From Clostridiales bacterium (GTDB taxonomy: Bacteria > Bacillota > Clostridia > Oscillospirales > Oscillospiraceae), in contig JALFOM010000148.1 in assembly GCA_022782265.1 (NCBI GenBank), forward strand, positions 16,328 to 80,327: DNA of 64,000 nt. The letters are read 5' to 3'. The notes under the pieces are model-generated. The model was given only the letters and a program-made list of their open reading frames with translations. It was not told where the DNA came from and ran no database searches. Position 1 is the stretch's first letter, and every line of letters starts with the position of its first letter. Shown piece by piece: positions 15,320 through 22,402 of the stretch. The position numbers and the translations under genes are program-made.

Positions 15320-16999
15320 TCAGTAGGCCGCTCCGCCGCAGAGGGCGTTGAGCATGGGCGTGTTGGTGACGATGCGCCAGCCGCCGGCGCTGTAGCTCAG
15401 CTCCAGCTCAAGGCCGGTGGTGGTATAGTAGTCCTCCACATGGGAGAGCAGGGAAGCCACCGCGCTGGAATAGGCCGAATCCGTCACGCTGGGCAGATAG
15501 TTGTTGTTTTCATCATAGAGCTGATCTCTGGGCAGGGACTGGACCAGCTGGTTCAGGGCGGCTTCGGTGGCGTCCTTCAGATCGGCCTCCAGGGCGGTGA
15601 CGTCCAGATGGGTCAGCAGAACCTGCTGACTGGCGTTGAGGCCGTTTTTGACGCAGTCGCCGTAGAGCTTATAGGAATAGCTCTGGCGCAGAGCCTGATA
15701 AATCTGCTGCCCGGCCTCGCTGCCCGGCTTGTTTTCCAGACCCAGGCTGGTGTAGTCGCTGAGACAGGCATAGGCGCTCTGGTAATCGCCGGCGATGACC
15801 GAGTCAAAAAATTCCGTCACCGTCTCCTGCGGGTTGCCGGCAGGCGCCGTCACCACGGTGCCCAGACTGGGGGCCACGACCGCAAGGATCAGCGCCATAC
15901 CGCTGAAAATCAGGGCGAGAACAGCCCAGGAGAGCCTGAGCTTCCCCTTCTTTGCCCAGCGCAGAGCAGCAGCCAGCACCACCGCCATCAGGGCGATGAT
16001 CAAAGCGATCAGGACGATCATTCCGGCGCTGCCTCCTTTGTCGGAAAGAATGATGGATGTGGGCCCGTCGGCGCCGCCGATGACGCCCACAGAGAAATCG
16101 GAGCCGTCAGCCTGCGTCTCCTGCACGGAAGTATTGTTCTCCAGAGACTGGATCGCCTCCTCCTCCGCCTGCCGGGCCTCCTCCTCACGCCGCAGGGCTG
16201 TGTGGTACTGGGTGTAGTCGCACATGAGGGAGCAGAAATCCGTCATGGTCACATAGGGGTCCTTGATGGTATCGGTAAAGAGGACGATGAGAATGGGGTC
16301 GTCGGTGTAGCAGATGGCACAGTCGTTCATGTACAGGTGCCAGCCCTCCACCAGATAGCCGTACTTATGGGCGATCTCATAGTCCTGCTGGTGGAATTTG
16401 AAATAGTTCTCCGGCTCGGCCCGGAGCATGGTGTCGATCAGCCGGGGAAAATTCTCCTGGTTTTCGTAAAGGGTTTTCAGACAGTGGATCATCTGCTCGC
16501 TGGTGAAGTAGTTGTTCACCCAGTACATGTCGTCCACGGTCTCCGGATCCACGCCCATGTAAGGGCAGATCAGCTCCCGGTAGGTGCGGTAGCTGCCGGT
16601 GGCCTTCCACAGAATCTCCGCCATCTGGTTGTCGGAGTTGATGATGCTCCACTCCAGAAGCTTGGAATAGGCGATGCCGCCGAACTTGGTGTCCCAGTCG
16701 ATTTCACCCCTGGCCACCTTCTCGGTGTACAGCATGTTCAGGGGGACCTTGAACATACTGCCGGTGATCATATATTCGTCACCCCGGTGGTAATGCTCCT
16801 CACCGGTGACGGTGTTGTAGTAACCGAAGGCCACAAGATCCGGGTCCGTGCCGTGTTCGGCCATGAAGGCCTCCACCACCTCTTCCCAGGTCTTGTCCCG
16901 GAAGCGTTCGTCGCCCTCCTCCGCAAAGGCGGTGGGGAGCAGACTCAGCAGAATACAGAGCGCCGCCGCAAGGCAGAGCAGTTTTTTCATCAGCTTCAT
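15320..16999 (-). CDS. Secreted serine hydrolase (class A beta-lactamase-like) with GGADGPTS motif, two membrane helices and a C-terminal domain
   Basis: 559 residues from ATG 16999, after which a clear signal peptide follows (MKKLLCLAAALCILLSLL). The serine hydrolase domain has SMFK (81-84), SDN (122-124) and KYG (212-214), matching the SxxK, SDN and KTG motifs of class A beta-lactamases and DD-peptidases. A charged linker then leads to IGGADGPTSII (307-317), two membrane helices (about 327-347 and 357-377) and a 180-residue C-terminal domain with an NTF2-like flavour. GGADGPT is otherwise the signature of the beta subunit of sodium-pumping decarboxylases, yet nothing else here belongs to that family. 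First gene of the envelope operon, 14 nt before the next gene. Confidence 0.8.
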   Translation of the reverse strand: MKLMKKLLCLAAALCILLSLLPTAFAEEGDERFRDKTWEEVVEAFMAEHGTDPDLVAFGYYNTVTGEEHYHRGDEYMITGSMFKVPLNMLYTEKVARGEIDWDTKFGGIAYSKLLEWSIINSDNQMAEILWKATGSYRTYRELICPYMGVDPETVDDMYWVNNYFTSEQMIHCLKTLYENQENFPRLIDTMLRAEPENYFKFHQQDYEIAHKYGYLVEGWHLYMNDCAICYTDDPILIVLFTDTIKDPYVTMTDFCSLMCDYTQYHTALRREEEARQAEEEAIQSLENNTSVQETQADGSDFSVGVIGGADGPTSIILSDKGGSAGMIVLIALIIALMAVVLAAALRWAKKGKLRLSWAVLALIFSGMALILAVVAPSLGTVVTAPAGNPQETVTEFFDSVIAGDYQSAYACLSDYTSLGLENKPGSEAGQQIYQALRQSYSYKLYGDCVKNGLNASQQVLLTHLDVTALEADLKDATEAALNQLVQSLPRDQLYDENNNYLPSVTDSAYSSAVASLLSHVEDYYTTTGLELELSYSAGGWRIVTNTPMLNALCGGAAY

Positions 17000-17159
17000 A
17001 TCATTTCCGTCCTGCTTATCGTTAAACAAAACTATTTTATCATCATACGGCATATTTTCAAGAGAAATTTCATCTCTCAAGAAAATTTAAGTCCGGCGGT
17101 TTTCCTGAAAATTTTCCCCCGGATTGGGTATAACATAATAAGAAAGGGAGGAACAGACG

Positions 17160-17699
17160 ATGAATATACCCAACCTGATCAGCGCCGCAAGGATCCTCCT
17201 TGTGCCGCTGTTTGTGAGCTACTACCTGGACGGGAAGGTGACCGCCGCCATGGGCGTGGTGCTGCTGGCGGCGGCCTCGGACGTGCTGGACGGGGCCATT
17301 GCCCGCCGCTTCAACATGGTCACCAAGCTGGGCAAGATCCTGGACCCGGTGGCGGACAAGCTGATGCAGGCGGCCATGATGCTCTGCGCCGCCCTGGAGA
17401 CCCCGGCGGTCTGGCTGCTGCTGGGCCTGCATGTACTGCGGGAGGCGGTACTGTCCATGACCGGACTGCATGTCATCCTGGTCACAGGGCAGGTACACAG
17501 CGCCAAATGGTACGGCAAGCTGTGTACGGCCCTGATCTACGCCTGCATGGGGGCGCTGCTGCTCTTCCCGCGGATGCCGGAGCACACCGCCTCGGTGCTG
17601 GTGCTGTGCTGCATCGTGCCCGTCTCCGCCTGCCTGGTGATGTATCTGGGCAACTTCCTGCGCATCCTGCGGGAGTACGACGAGGGGCGCAGCGCTTAG
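17160..17699 (+). CDS. pgsA: CDP-diacylglycerol--glycerol-3-phosphate 3-phosphatidyltransferase
   Basis: 179 residues, the normal length. The CDP-alcohol phosphatidyltransferase motif is complete (DGAIARRFNMVTKLGKILD, residues ~42-60: DGxxAR, then G, D and D at the required spacing), with further membrane helices after it. The enzyme makes phosphatidylglycerol phosphate, the first committed step to phosphatidylglycerol, at the cytoplasmic membrane. RBS GGGAGG precedes ATG 17160. The gene is alone and converges on a small HTH gene only 3 nt away, with no visible terminator between. Because the neighbouring Lgt-like protein may use phosphatidylglycerol, the proximity is suggestive but not evidence of a link. 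Confidence 0.93.
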   Translation: MNIPNLISAARILLVPLFVSYYLDGKVTAAMGVVLLAAASDVLDGAIARRFNMVTKLGKILDPVADKLMQAAMMLCAALETPAVWLLLGLHVLREAVLSMTGLHVILVTGQVHSAKWYGKLCTALIYACMGALLLFPRMPEHTASVLVLCCIVPVSACLVMYLGNFLRILREYDEGRSA

Positions 17700-17702
17700 C
17701 GG

Positions 17703-17945
17703 TCAGCCCAGGCCCAGAAGCCAGAGCACGTCGGTGTCAAGGGCCCGGGCATAGTATTCCAGCTCGAAATCCGGCACTACCCGCAGCCCGGTCTCGACCC
17801 GGCTGATGACCTTCTGGTTCAGCTCCAGACCCAGAAGCTGGAGCCTGGCGGACAGCTGCTCCTGCGACAGCTTCAGCGCCTCTCTCCGCTGCCTGATCCG
17901 CTCGCCGGAGACATTGCACAGACCATTATGCTTGTATAGTTTCAT
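17703..17945 (-). CDS. Small XRE-family HTH regulator
   Basis: 80 residues, essentially one Cro/C1-type helix-turn-helix: SGERIRQRREALKLSQEQLSARL near residues 13-35 and QKVISRVETGLRVVPDFELEY. It has no effector domain. It is divergent from the zinc-ribbon miniprotein gene at 18044. Two copies of AAAGATGASTAA flank the intervening promoter and may be its operators. Confidence 0.88.
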   Translation of the reverse strand: MKLYKHNGLCNVSGERIRQRREALKLSQEQLSARLQLLGLELNQKVISRVETGLRVVPDFELEYYARALDTDVLWLLGLG

Positions 17946-17962
17946 CCTGGCAAACCTACCTT

Positions 17963-18029
17963 AAAGATGAGTAATTATGGTTTGACAGTATCATTAGAAT
18001 TATGCTAATATTATCCCAAAGATGACTAA
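17963..18029. repeat. Direct repeats flanking a promoter (candidate HTH operators)
   Basis: AAAGATGAGTAA (17963-17974) and AAAGATGACTAA (18018-18029) differ at one base and lie on either side of the promoter 17982-18011, one upstream and one just before the RBS of the downstream gene. Confidence 0.5.
17982..18011 (+). promoter_or_regulatory. Promoter of the zinc-ribbon miniprotein gene
   Basis: -35 TTGACA (17982-17987), 18-bp spacer, -10 TAATAT (18006-18011). Confidence 0.75.
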
Positions 18030-18043
18030 AAGGAGAAACCAAG

Positions 18044-18220
18044 ATGGCTGAATTTTGCCTGACGTGCCTGAACAAAATCAGCGGCACAAGCTATACGGAG
18101 GCAGACTTTCTCCTGTCCCGGGAAGTGGATCTCTGCGAAAACTGCGGGAAGATGGTCCCGGTTGTGGTCCGCAGGCGGACACGTTTACCGAAAATTCCTT
18201 TTGGAAGAAAAAAGGCATGA
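18044..18220 (+). CDS. Small zinc-ribbon protein (58 aa)
   Basis: Too short for many gene callers, but well supported: promoter, RBS AAAGGAGA 7 nt before ATG 18044, and a strong terminator directly after. The protein begins MAEFCLTCLNK and carries a second pair CENCG near residue 35, giving the CxxC...CxxC layout of a zinc ribbon, and ends in a basic tail (RRRTRLPKIPFGRKKA). A small nucleic-acid- or protein-binding factor is plausible; no specific family is recognised. The adjacent divergent HTH gene may regulate it. Confidence 0.75.
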   Translation: MAEFCLTCLNKISGTSYTEADFLLSREVDLCENCGKMVPVVVRRRTRLPKIPFGRKKA

Positions 18221-18222
18221 AA

Positions 18223-18265
18223 AAGCTGTTGTCCTGCCGGAAGGAGGACAACAGCTTATTTTCGT
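18223..18265 (+). terminator. Terminator of the zinc-ribbon miniprotein gene
   Basis: Stem AAGCTGTTGTCC / GGACAACAGCTT followed by ATTTTCGTTTT. Confidence 0.9.
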
Positions 18266-18288
18266 TTTGCAGGGGACAGCATGGAGCC

Positions 18289-18741
18289 TTAAAGCTTGCG
18301 GGAGAAATAGAACTTGGCGCCGCCCATCAGCAGGGACAGGGCCAGCACACAGCTGATGCAGGAGATAAACACCGTCACATTGAAATAGCCCAGAATAATG
18401 GCGGCGGGCACCATAAGCAGAAGAAACAGTGTCGCGCCGGTGCTCTTGCCCATGACGGCGATCTGCCGGCTGCGCTCATCCGTCTCCTTGATGTACTGCT
18501 TTTTCATGGCTTTTTCGTTTCGCAGGGCGCGCAGATTCAGGATCAGCCCCACAATGAACAGGGCCATGACGCCGAAGGCTGCCCCGGCGATAAAGCCGTT
18601 ATAAAAACTGTGCCATCTCTCGTCTGCGCCCACCGGGCTGACAATGCCGGTAAAGGCCAGAACCTGTATGGCCAGCAGCGCCAGTGCGCCGATGCCGTAA
18701 AGAATGTTGTGTATTTTCAGCTTTTCACGATAGTTTTCCAT
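18289..18741 (-). CDS. Four-helix membrane protein of an HTH-regulator pair
   Basis: 150 residues from ATG 18741, which has GAAGGAG 7 nt upstream. Four membrane helices are visible (about 12-35, 45-68, 98-118 and 121-141) with a basic/acidic cytoplasmic loop containing KQYIKETDERSRQI between helices 2 and 3. This loop pattern (KEYxDERxRxI) is common in small DUF2178-like membrane proteins encoded next to XRE regulators in Firmicutes. Function unknown. It lies 15 nt downstream of the HTH gene in one transcript. Confidence 0.75.
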   Translation of the reverse strand: MENYREKLKIHNILYGIGALALLAIQVLAFTGIVSPVGADERWHSFYNGFIAGAAFGVMALFIVGLILNLRALRNEKAMKKQYIKETDERSRQIAVMGKSTGATLFLLLMVPAAIILGYFNVTVFISCISCVLALSLLMGGAKFYFSRKL

Positions 18742-18756
18742 AGTAAACTCCTTCAA

Positions 18757-18960
18757 TCATTCATCCAAGTCGGAAAAATCAAATACCTCTTCAATACTCA
18801 GCCCGAAATAATGGGCAATCTTGTAGGCCAGGGGCAGGGAAGCGGTATACTTTCCCACCTCAATGGAGGTGATGGTCTGCCGGGTGGTACCTACCGCATC
18901 GGCCAGCTCCTCCTGGGATAATTTCCGCTGCTTTCTCAGCTCGCGTATTCTGGTTTTCAT
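18757..18960 (-). CDS. Small XRE-family HTH autoregulator
   Basis: 67 residues: one helix-turn-helix (MKTRIRELRKQRKLSQEELA at the N-terminus, then TRQTITSIEVGKYTASLPLA) and a short acidic tail. This size is typical of YozG/Cro-like repressors that pair with a membrane protein. The upstream promoter contains three regularly spaced GCAAANTTTGC-like sites, strongly suggesting autoregulation. It is first in the operon with the membrane protein gene. Confidence 0.9.
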   Translation of the reverse strand: MKTRIRELRKQRKLSQEELADAVGTTRQTITSIEVGKYTASLPLAYKIAHYFGLSIEEVFDFSDLDE

Positions 18961-18988
18961 CTTTGTACTCCATTTCCAAAAATGCTAA

Positions 18989-19045
18989 GTTAACTTTGCG
19001 AATTTAGTATAGCAAGCTTTGCATAAAATGTCAAGCAAACTTTGC
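18989..19045. promoter_or_regulatory. Three operator repeats at 23-bp spacing
   Basis: GTTAACTTTGC (18989-18999), GCAAGCTTTGC (19012-19022) and GCAAACTTTGC (19035-19045) share the dyad GCAAA-N-TTTGC and are spaced exactly 23 bp apart. One lies just upstream of the -35, one between -35 and -10, one downstream of the -10. Confidence 0.8.
19006..19034 (-). promoter_or_regulatory. Promoter of the HTH/membrane protein operon
   Basis: Minus strand -35 TTGACA (19029-19034), 17-bp spacer, -10 TATACT (19006-19011). The operator repeats at 18989-19045 interleave with it. Confidence 0.88.
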
Positions 19046-19092
19046 AAAATAAATGAAAAAATTTCGGCAGCTTTATGTGCTGCCGCAGAGCC

Positions 19093-19683
19093 TTACCAGT
19101 AGAGCTCAGGATTGCTGCTGGAGCAAAAATATGTATATCCGTACAGGCTGTCGTAATATCTGGCGTAGACGCCGCCGCCCTGGGGGAAATTTGCCTGAAA
19201 GACCACCCAGGGATCCATCAGCCGCTCTCCCTGCAAAAGCCGGAGCGCCGCGTTCACACTGGCCTCTGTAGGGTTCAGGTAATAGGTGAACTCGTCTGTG
19301 TCCACCCCGGCGTACTGGCCCTCCTGCAGGATGACCTCCTCCACGGTGTCGGGAAACTCCGGCGAGGCCACCCGGTTGAGCACCACCTCTCCCACACACA
19401 TGCGCCACTCGTCGCTGAGCCTTTCGCTGCCGGCCTCACTGGTGATGATCTTTGCCAGCAGAAACAGATCCTCAAAGGCAATTTTTATCTCGTCCGAGCC
19501 GGTCTTGTCGATTTTTTCGTTGCGGCAGATCTCCGCGGCCCGGCCCGCCTCGATATCTCCGCAGGCGGCGGCCCGGACCATGATGGACAGGTAGTCCACC
19601 TCCGGGTCGTAATCTGCCCCGGCTCTGCCGGGAAAAGTTAGAAACAGCAGCAGCGCGGCAAGCAGGAGAGCTGTTTTTTTCAC
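19093..19683 (-). CDS. Secreted cell wall hydrolase (SleB/CwlJ type, Hydrolase_2)
   Basis: 196 residues from GTG 19683, with GGAGGTGAG just upstream. A signal peptide (residues 1-22) precedes a linker and the hydrolase domain from about residue 72: LLAKIITSEAGSE, then CVGEVVLNRVASPEFPDTVE and VILQEGQYAGV. The glutamate in TSEAG is the predicted catalytic residue of SleB-type lytic transglycosylases, which open spore cortex peptidoglycan during germination. Without a peptidoglycan-binding domain, and in a single-gene unit, it could equally act on vegetative wall. Confidence 0.87.
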   Translation of the reverse strand: MKKTALLLAALLLFLTFPGRAGADYDPEVDYLSIMVRAAACGDIEAGRAAEICRNEKIDKTGSDEIKIAFEDLFLLAKIITSEAGSERLSDEWRMCVGEVVLNRVASPEFPDTVEEVILQEGQYAGVDTDEFTYYLNPTEASVNAALRLLQGERLMDPWVVFQANFPQGGGVYARYYDSLYGYTYFCSSSNPELYW

Positions 19684-19898
19684 CTTCTCACCTCCATGAC
19701 CTGTGCTCCCCAGTATAGCCGTCGGGGCCCGGGAAATTTGTCAGAAGGGGAAGGGAAATCAAGGGCAATAAAAAAATAGGATAAAAATATAAAATCAGAC
19801 GATGTATCGGCAAGAAAATAATGTATAATAATGTATGCTGAATAAACGGCAAAGCAGTTTCTTTGCGCGGCGCGGCACGCAAAAGAGCGGAACAAGGC
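19684..19898. other. AT-rich intergenic stretch with no gene
   Basis: AT-rich sequence with scattered TATAAT-like words (near 19815-19830); no open frame with an RBS. The functional promoter for the next gene lies at 19899-19927. Confidence 0.5.
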
Positions 19899-19927
19899 TT
19901 GCAGATTTGTTTATTGCGCAGTATAAT
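19899..19927 (+). promoter_or_regulatory. Promoter of the glycerol-1-phosphate dehydrogenase gene
   Basis: -35 TTGCAG (19899-19904), 17-bp spacer, -10 TATAAT (19922-19927), about 57 nt before the start codon. Confidence 0.78.
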
Positions 19928-19990
19928 AAAAGAAGACAAAACGGCACGGAAAAATGCCATAAATTTATACAACAAAGGAGAGAAAAAGCG

Positions 19991-21232
19991 ATGATAATGG
20001 ATTGCTCAAAATACGTGGGCAAGTGCGTCTGCGGCAGGGAACATACCCTGCAGACCAAAAAGGTGGTTGTGGAGTACGACGCGCTGAAGAACTTTGAACA
20101 GTATATGGCCGACGTGGGCCTGGCGGGCAAGCGCCGCACCGTGGTGTACGACAGCAACATCTATAAGCTTACCGAGGGCAAGCATGTCCAGGCCGACCAG
20201 GAGATCGTCCTCCCCGCCGAGGGCCTGCGCTCTGAGGATGTGCTGATTGAGGATATGATGACCAGGCTGGACGCCCCCGAGGTCATCGTCGCCTTCGGCG
20301 CCGGCACCATCATGGACTTCGGCAGATACCCCGCCTATAAGCTGGGCATCCCCTTCGTGGCCATCCCCACCCTGGCCAGCTCCGACGGCTTTACCGCCGA
20401 TATCTGCTCCGTCATTCTGAACGGGCAGAAGAAGTCCATCCCCATGCTGGCCCCCATTCTGGTGGTGGCTGACCTGGACATCATCAAGGGCGCTCCTGCC
20501 CGCCTGGTGGCCAGCGGCATAAACGACATTCTCTCCAAGTACATCTCTCTGGTGGACTGGAAGATCGCCAGACTGGTGGATGGCGAGTATTACTGCCCCA
20601 TGGTGGCGGACCTGGCCCAGGAGGCCCTGGATATCATGCGCAAGGCGGCCGACGAGTATGCCGCCACCGGCAAGGCGGATATTGAGGCCATGACCATGGC
20701 CCAGATGAAAAGCGGCCTGACCATGCAGCTGCTGCACCACTCCAGAGCGGCCTCCGGCGCGGAGCACCTGATGGCCCACCTGGTGGAGATGCACCCGCCC
20801 CGCTTTGAGGGCGCCGAGGGCATCCACGGCGAGTGCGTGGGCGTGGGCACCTTCCAGTGCGCCAAGGAGTATCACCGTCTGGCGGCGCTGACGCCCAAGG
20901 CCAAGCCCTTCCAGCCTCTGACCTCCGACTGGGTCATGGAGAAATTCGGCCCCAGGCTCTACGAGGGCATCATGAAGGAGAACGAGAACGACGTTCTGGG
21001 CACCTTTGATCCGCAGAATATTGTGGACCACTGGGACGAGATCAAAGAGCTGATCGCCACCATCCCCCCGGTGGAGGAGCTGGAGGCCCTGTACAAGGGC
21101 GTGGGCGCCAAGTACCTGCCCGAGCATATCGGCATCGACCCCGCCCTGTCCGACGAGATGCTCACCGTCTCCGCCGCCATCCGCAACCGGCTGACCCTGG
21201 TGCGTATGCGCCGGGTGCTGGACTTCGAATAA
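19991..21232 (+). CDS. sn-Glycerol-1-phosphate dehydrogenase (EgsA/AraM family)
   Basis: 413 residues from ATG 19991 (RBS AAAGGAGAG); the frame is open further upstream but without an RBS. It belongs to the iron-dependent alcohol dehydrogenase-like superfamily: GAGTIMDFGRYPAYKLGIPF (NAD-binding, near residue 105), PTLASSDGF, and the metal ligands in SGAEHLMAHL and GIHGECVGVG. The enzyme reduces dihydroxyacetone phosphate to glycerol-1-phosphate, the archaeal-type glycerol stereoisomer; in Bacillus AraM feeds PcrB to make heptaprenylglyceryl phosphate. No PcrB-like gene is in the window. N-terminal CGKxVCGREH-like cysteines are common in this subgroup. Monocistronic. Confidence 0.9.
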   Translation: MIMDCSKYVGKCVCGREHTLQTKKVVVEYDALKNFEQYMADVGLAGKRRTVVYDSNIYKLTEGKHVQADQEIVLPAEGLRSEDVLIEDMMTRLDAPEVIVAFGAGTIMDFGRYPAYKLGIPFVAIPTLASSDGFTADICSVILNGQKKSIPMLAPILVVADLDIIKGAPARLVASGINDILSKYISLVDWKIARLVDGEYYCPMVADLAQEALDIMRKAADEYAATGKADIEAMTMAQMKSGLTMQLLHHSRAASGAEHLMAHLVEMHPPRFEGAEGIHGECVGVGTFQCAKEYHRLAALTPKAKPFQPLTSDWVMEKFGPRLYEGIMKENENDVLGTFDPQNIVDHWDEIKELIATIPPVEELEALYKGVGAKYLPEHIGIDPALSDEMLTVSAAIRNRLTLVRMRRVLDFE

Positions 21233-21249
21233 TTTTATACAGGCAATAA

Positions 21250-21291
21250 AAACCGCCCCCGGCGCATCGTTCTGATGCGCCGGGGGTGTTT
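21250..21291. terminator. Bidirectional terminator between the G1P dehydrogenase gene and spo0A
   Basis: A 13-bp stem (CCCCCGGCGCATC / GATGCGCCGGGGG) with T-run on the right and, on the minus strand, CGGTTTTTA. A second short hairpin GGCCGGTCGGCC with TTTTTT follows at 21311-21328 for the plus strand. Confidence 0.92.
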
Positions 21292-21358
21292 GCTGCTCCG
21301 TTCGTGAGGGCCGGTCGGCCTTTTTTCTTTTGTCCCTTACGCCCTGCGGCGGCTCAGC

Positions 21359-22159
21359 TCACTGGGCGGCCTGTTTTCTCCGCAGAGAAAGACAGTCGGC
21401 GATCATGGCGATAAATTCGCTGTTGGTGGGCTTGCCCTTGATGTTGGAGACGGTGTAGCCGAAGAACTTCTGCAGCACTTCAATATCGCCCCGGTCCCAG
21501 GCCACCTCAATGGCGTGGCGGATGGCCCGCTCCACCCGGGAGGGCGTGGTGCCGAATTTTTTGGCCACCTCGGGATAGAGCACCTTGGTGACGGCGTTGA
21601 TCATGTCCATGTCGTTTATGGTGAGGATAATGGCCTCCCGGAGATACTGATAGCCCTTGATGTGGGCGGGCACGCCGATCTCGTGGATAATGTCCGTGAC
21701 CACAGCCTCAAGGTTCATGTTCTCCTGGTTCTTCTTCTGGGCAACTGCTGCGCACTCAAAGCCGGCGGACGGGACAAGGCTGTCCTCTGCGGAGACCGAC
21801 TGGCGGATGCGGCTGAGCAGCACCGGCGTGTCGCAGGGCTTGGGCATAAAGTAGTCCACGCCCATGTTGGAGCAGTCCGCCACCACCTTGTTGTTCACAA
21901 AGCCCGAAAGAATAATCACATGGGGCCTGACCCCGGTTTCGGGCAGCCGGCGCAGCACTTCCAGCCCGTCCAGCTTGGTGAGGACCAGATCCAGCAGCAC
22001 CAGATCCGGCTTCAGTTCCGTAATAAGCGCCAGAGCGTCCAGACCGTTGTCAGCCGCCGCGACCACTTCCATATCTTTCTCTGCTGAAATCAGGTCGGTG
22101 AGGAGACTGCAAAAATCCTGGTTTGAATCGGCGATGAGTATGCGCGCTTTGGTTTCCAT
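21359..22159 (-). CDS. spo0A: Stage 0 sporulation protein A (sporulation master regulator)
   Basis: 266 residues, normal length. Receiver domain (residues 4-122): DLVLLDLVL around the phosphorylated aspartate (~57), ILSGF and the conserved lysine in FMPKPC. DNA-binding effector domain from about 155: [17 protein letters not shown] start ([20 protein letters not shown]), [20 protein letters not shown] recognition helix, then [17 protein letters not shown], all diagnostic of Spo0A. It controls entry into sporulation after phosphorelay input. RBS GGGAGG before ATG 22159. TGTCGAA boxes upstream suggest autoregulation. spoIVB, often directly upstream in clostridia, is absent here. Confidence 0.97.
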   Translation of the reverse strand: METKARILIADSNQDFCSLLTDLISAEKDMEVVAAADNGLDALALITELKPDLVLLDLVLTKLDGLEVLRRLPETGVRPHVIILSGFVNNKVVADCSNMGVDYFMPKPCDTPVLLSRIRQSVSAEDSLVPSAGFECAAVAQKKNQENMNLEAVVTDIIHEIGVPAHIKGYQYLREAIILTINDMDMINAVTKVLYPEVAKKFGTTPSRVERAIRHAIEVAWDRGDIEVLQKFFGYTVSNIKGKPTNSEFIAMIADCLSLRRKQAAQ

Positions 22160-22234
22160 AATTTGTCCTCCCTTATATGATGTTTACAGGTGCGTCTGCA
22201 CATTTCAAAACAGATTAACCGCTGTGTCGCAGCA

Positions 22235-22263
22235 AATTTACCATAATTGACACTGCTAAACAA
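22235..22263 (-). promoter_or_regulatory. Probable spo0A promoter
   Basis: Minus strand -35 TTGTTT (22258-22263), 17-bp spacer, -10 TAAATT (22235-22240), with a 0A box (22272-22278) just upstream of the -35. Confidence 0.5.
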
Positions 22264-22271
22264 CAGAAAAT

Positions 22272-22385
22272 TGTCGAACAACGCAGACTTCTTGTTGACA
22301 TAATATGATAACCTTCGCGCGCCGGCAAGAGACTTCGACCGGCTTTGCTAAAAAATTTCCAATTGAAAAGTCGTAAAATGTCGAA
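22272..22385. promoter_or_regulatory. Spo0A binding sites (0A boxes)
   Basis: Perfect TGTCGAA at 22272-22278 and at 22379-22385, and TTCGACC (one mismatch, other strand) at 22334-22340. They lie between the divergent-acting control regions upstream of spo0A and downstream of the barnase-like gene. Confidence 0.7.
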
Positions 22386-22402
22386 TTTCCATAAAATGGG
22401 GC

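Noticed and set aside
15305..17806. Plus-strand open frame of more than 800 codons opposite the serine hydrolase and running into pgsA
   Set aside because: Antisense to a gene with clear signal peptide and catalytic motifs; composition is typical of the mirror frame of GC-rich genes.
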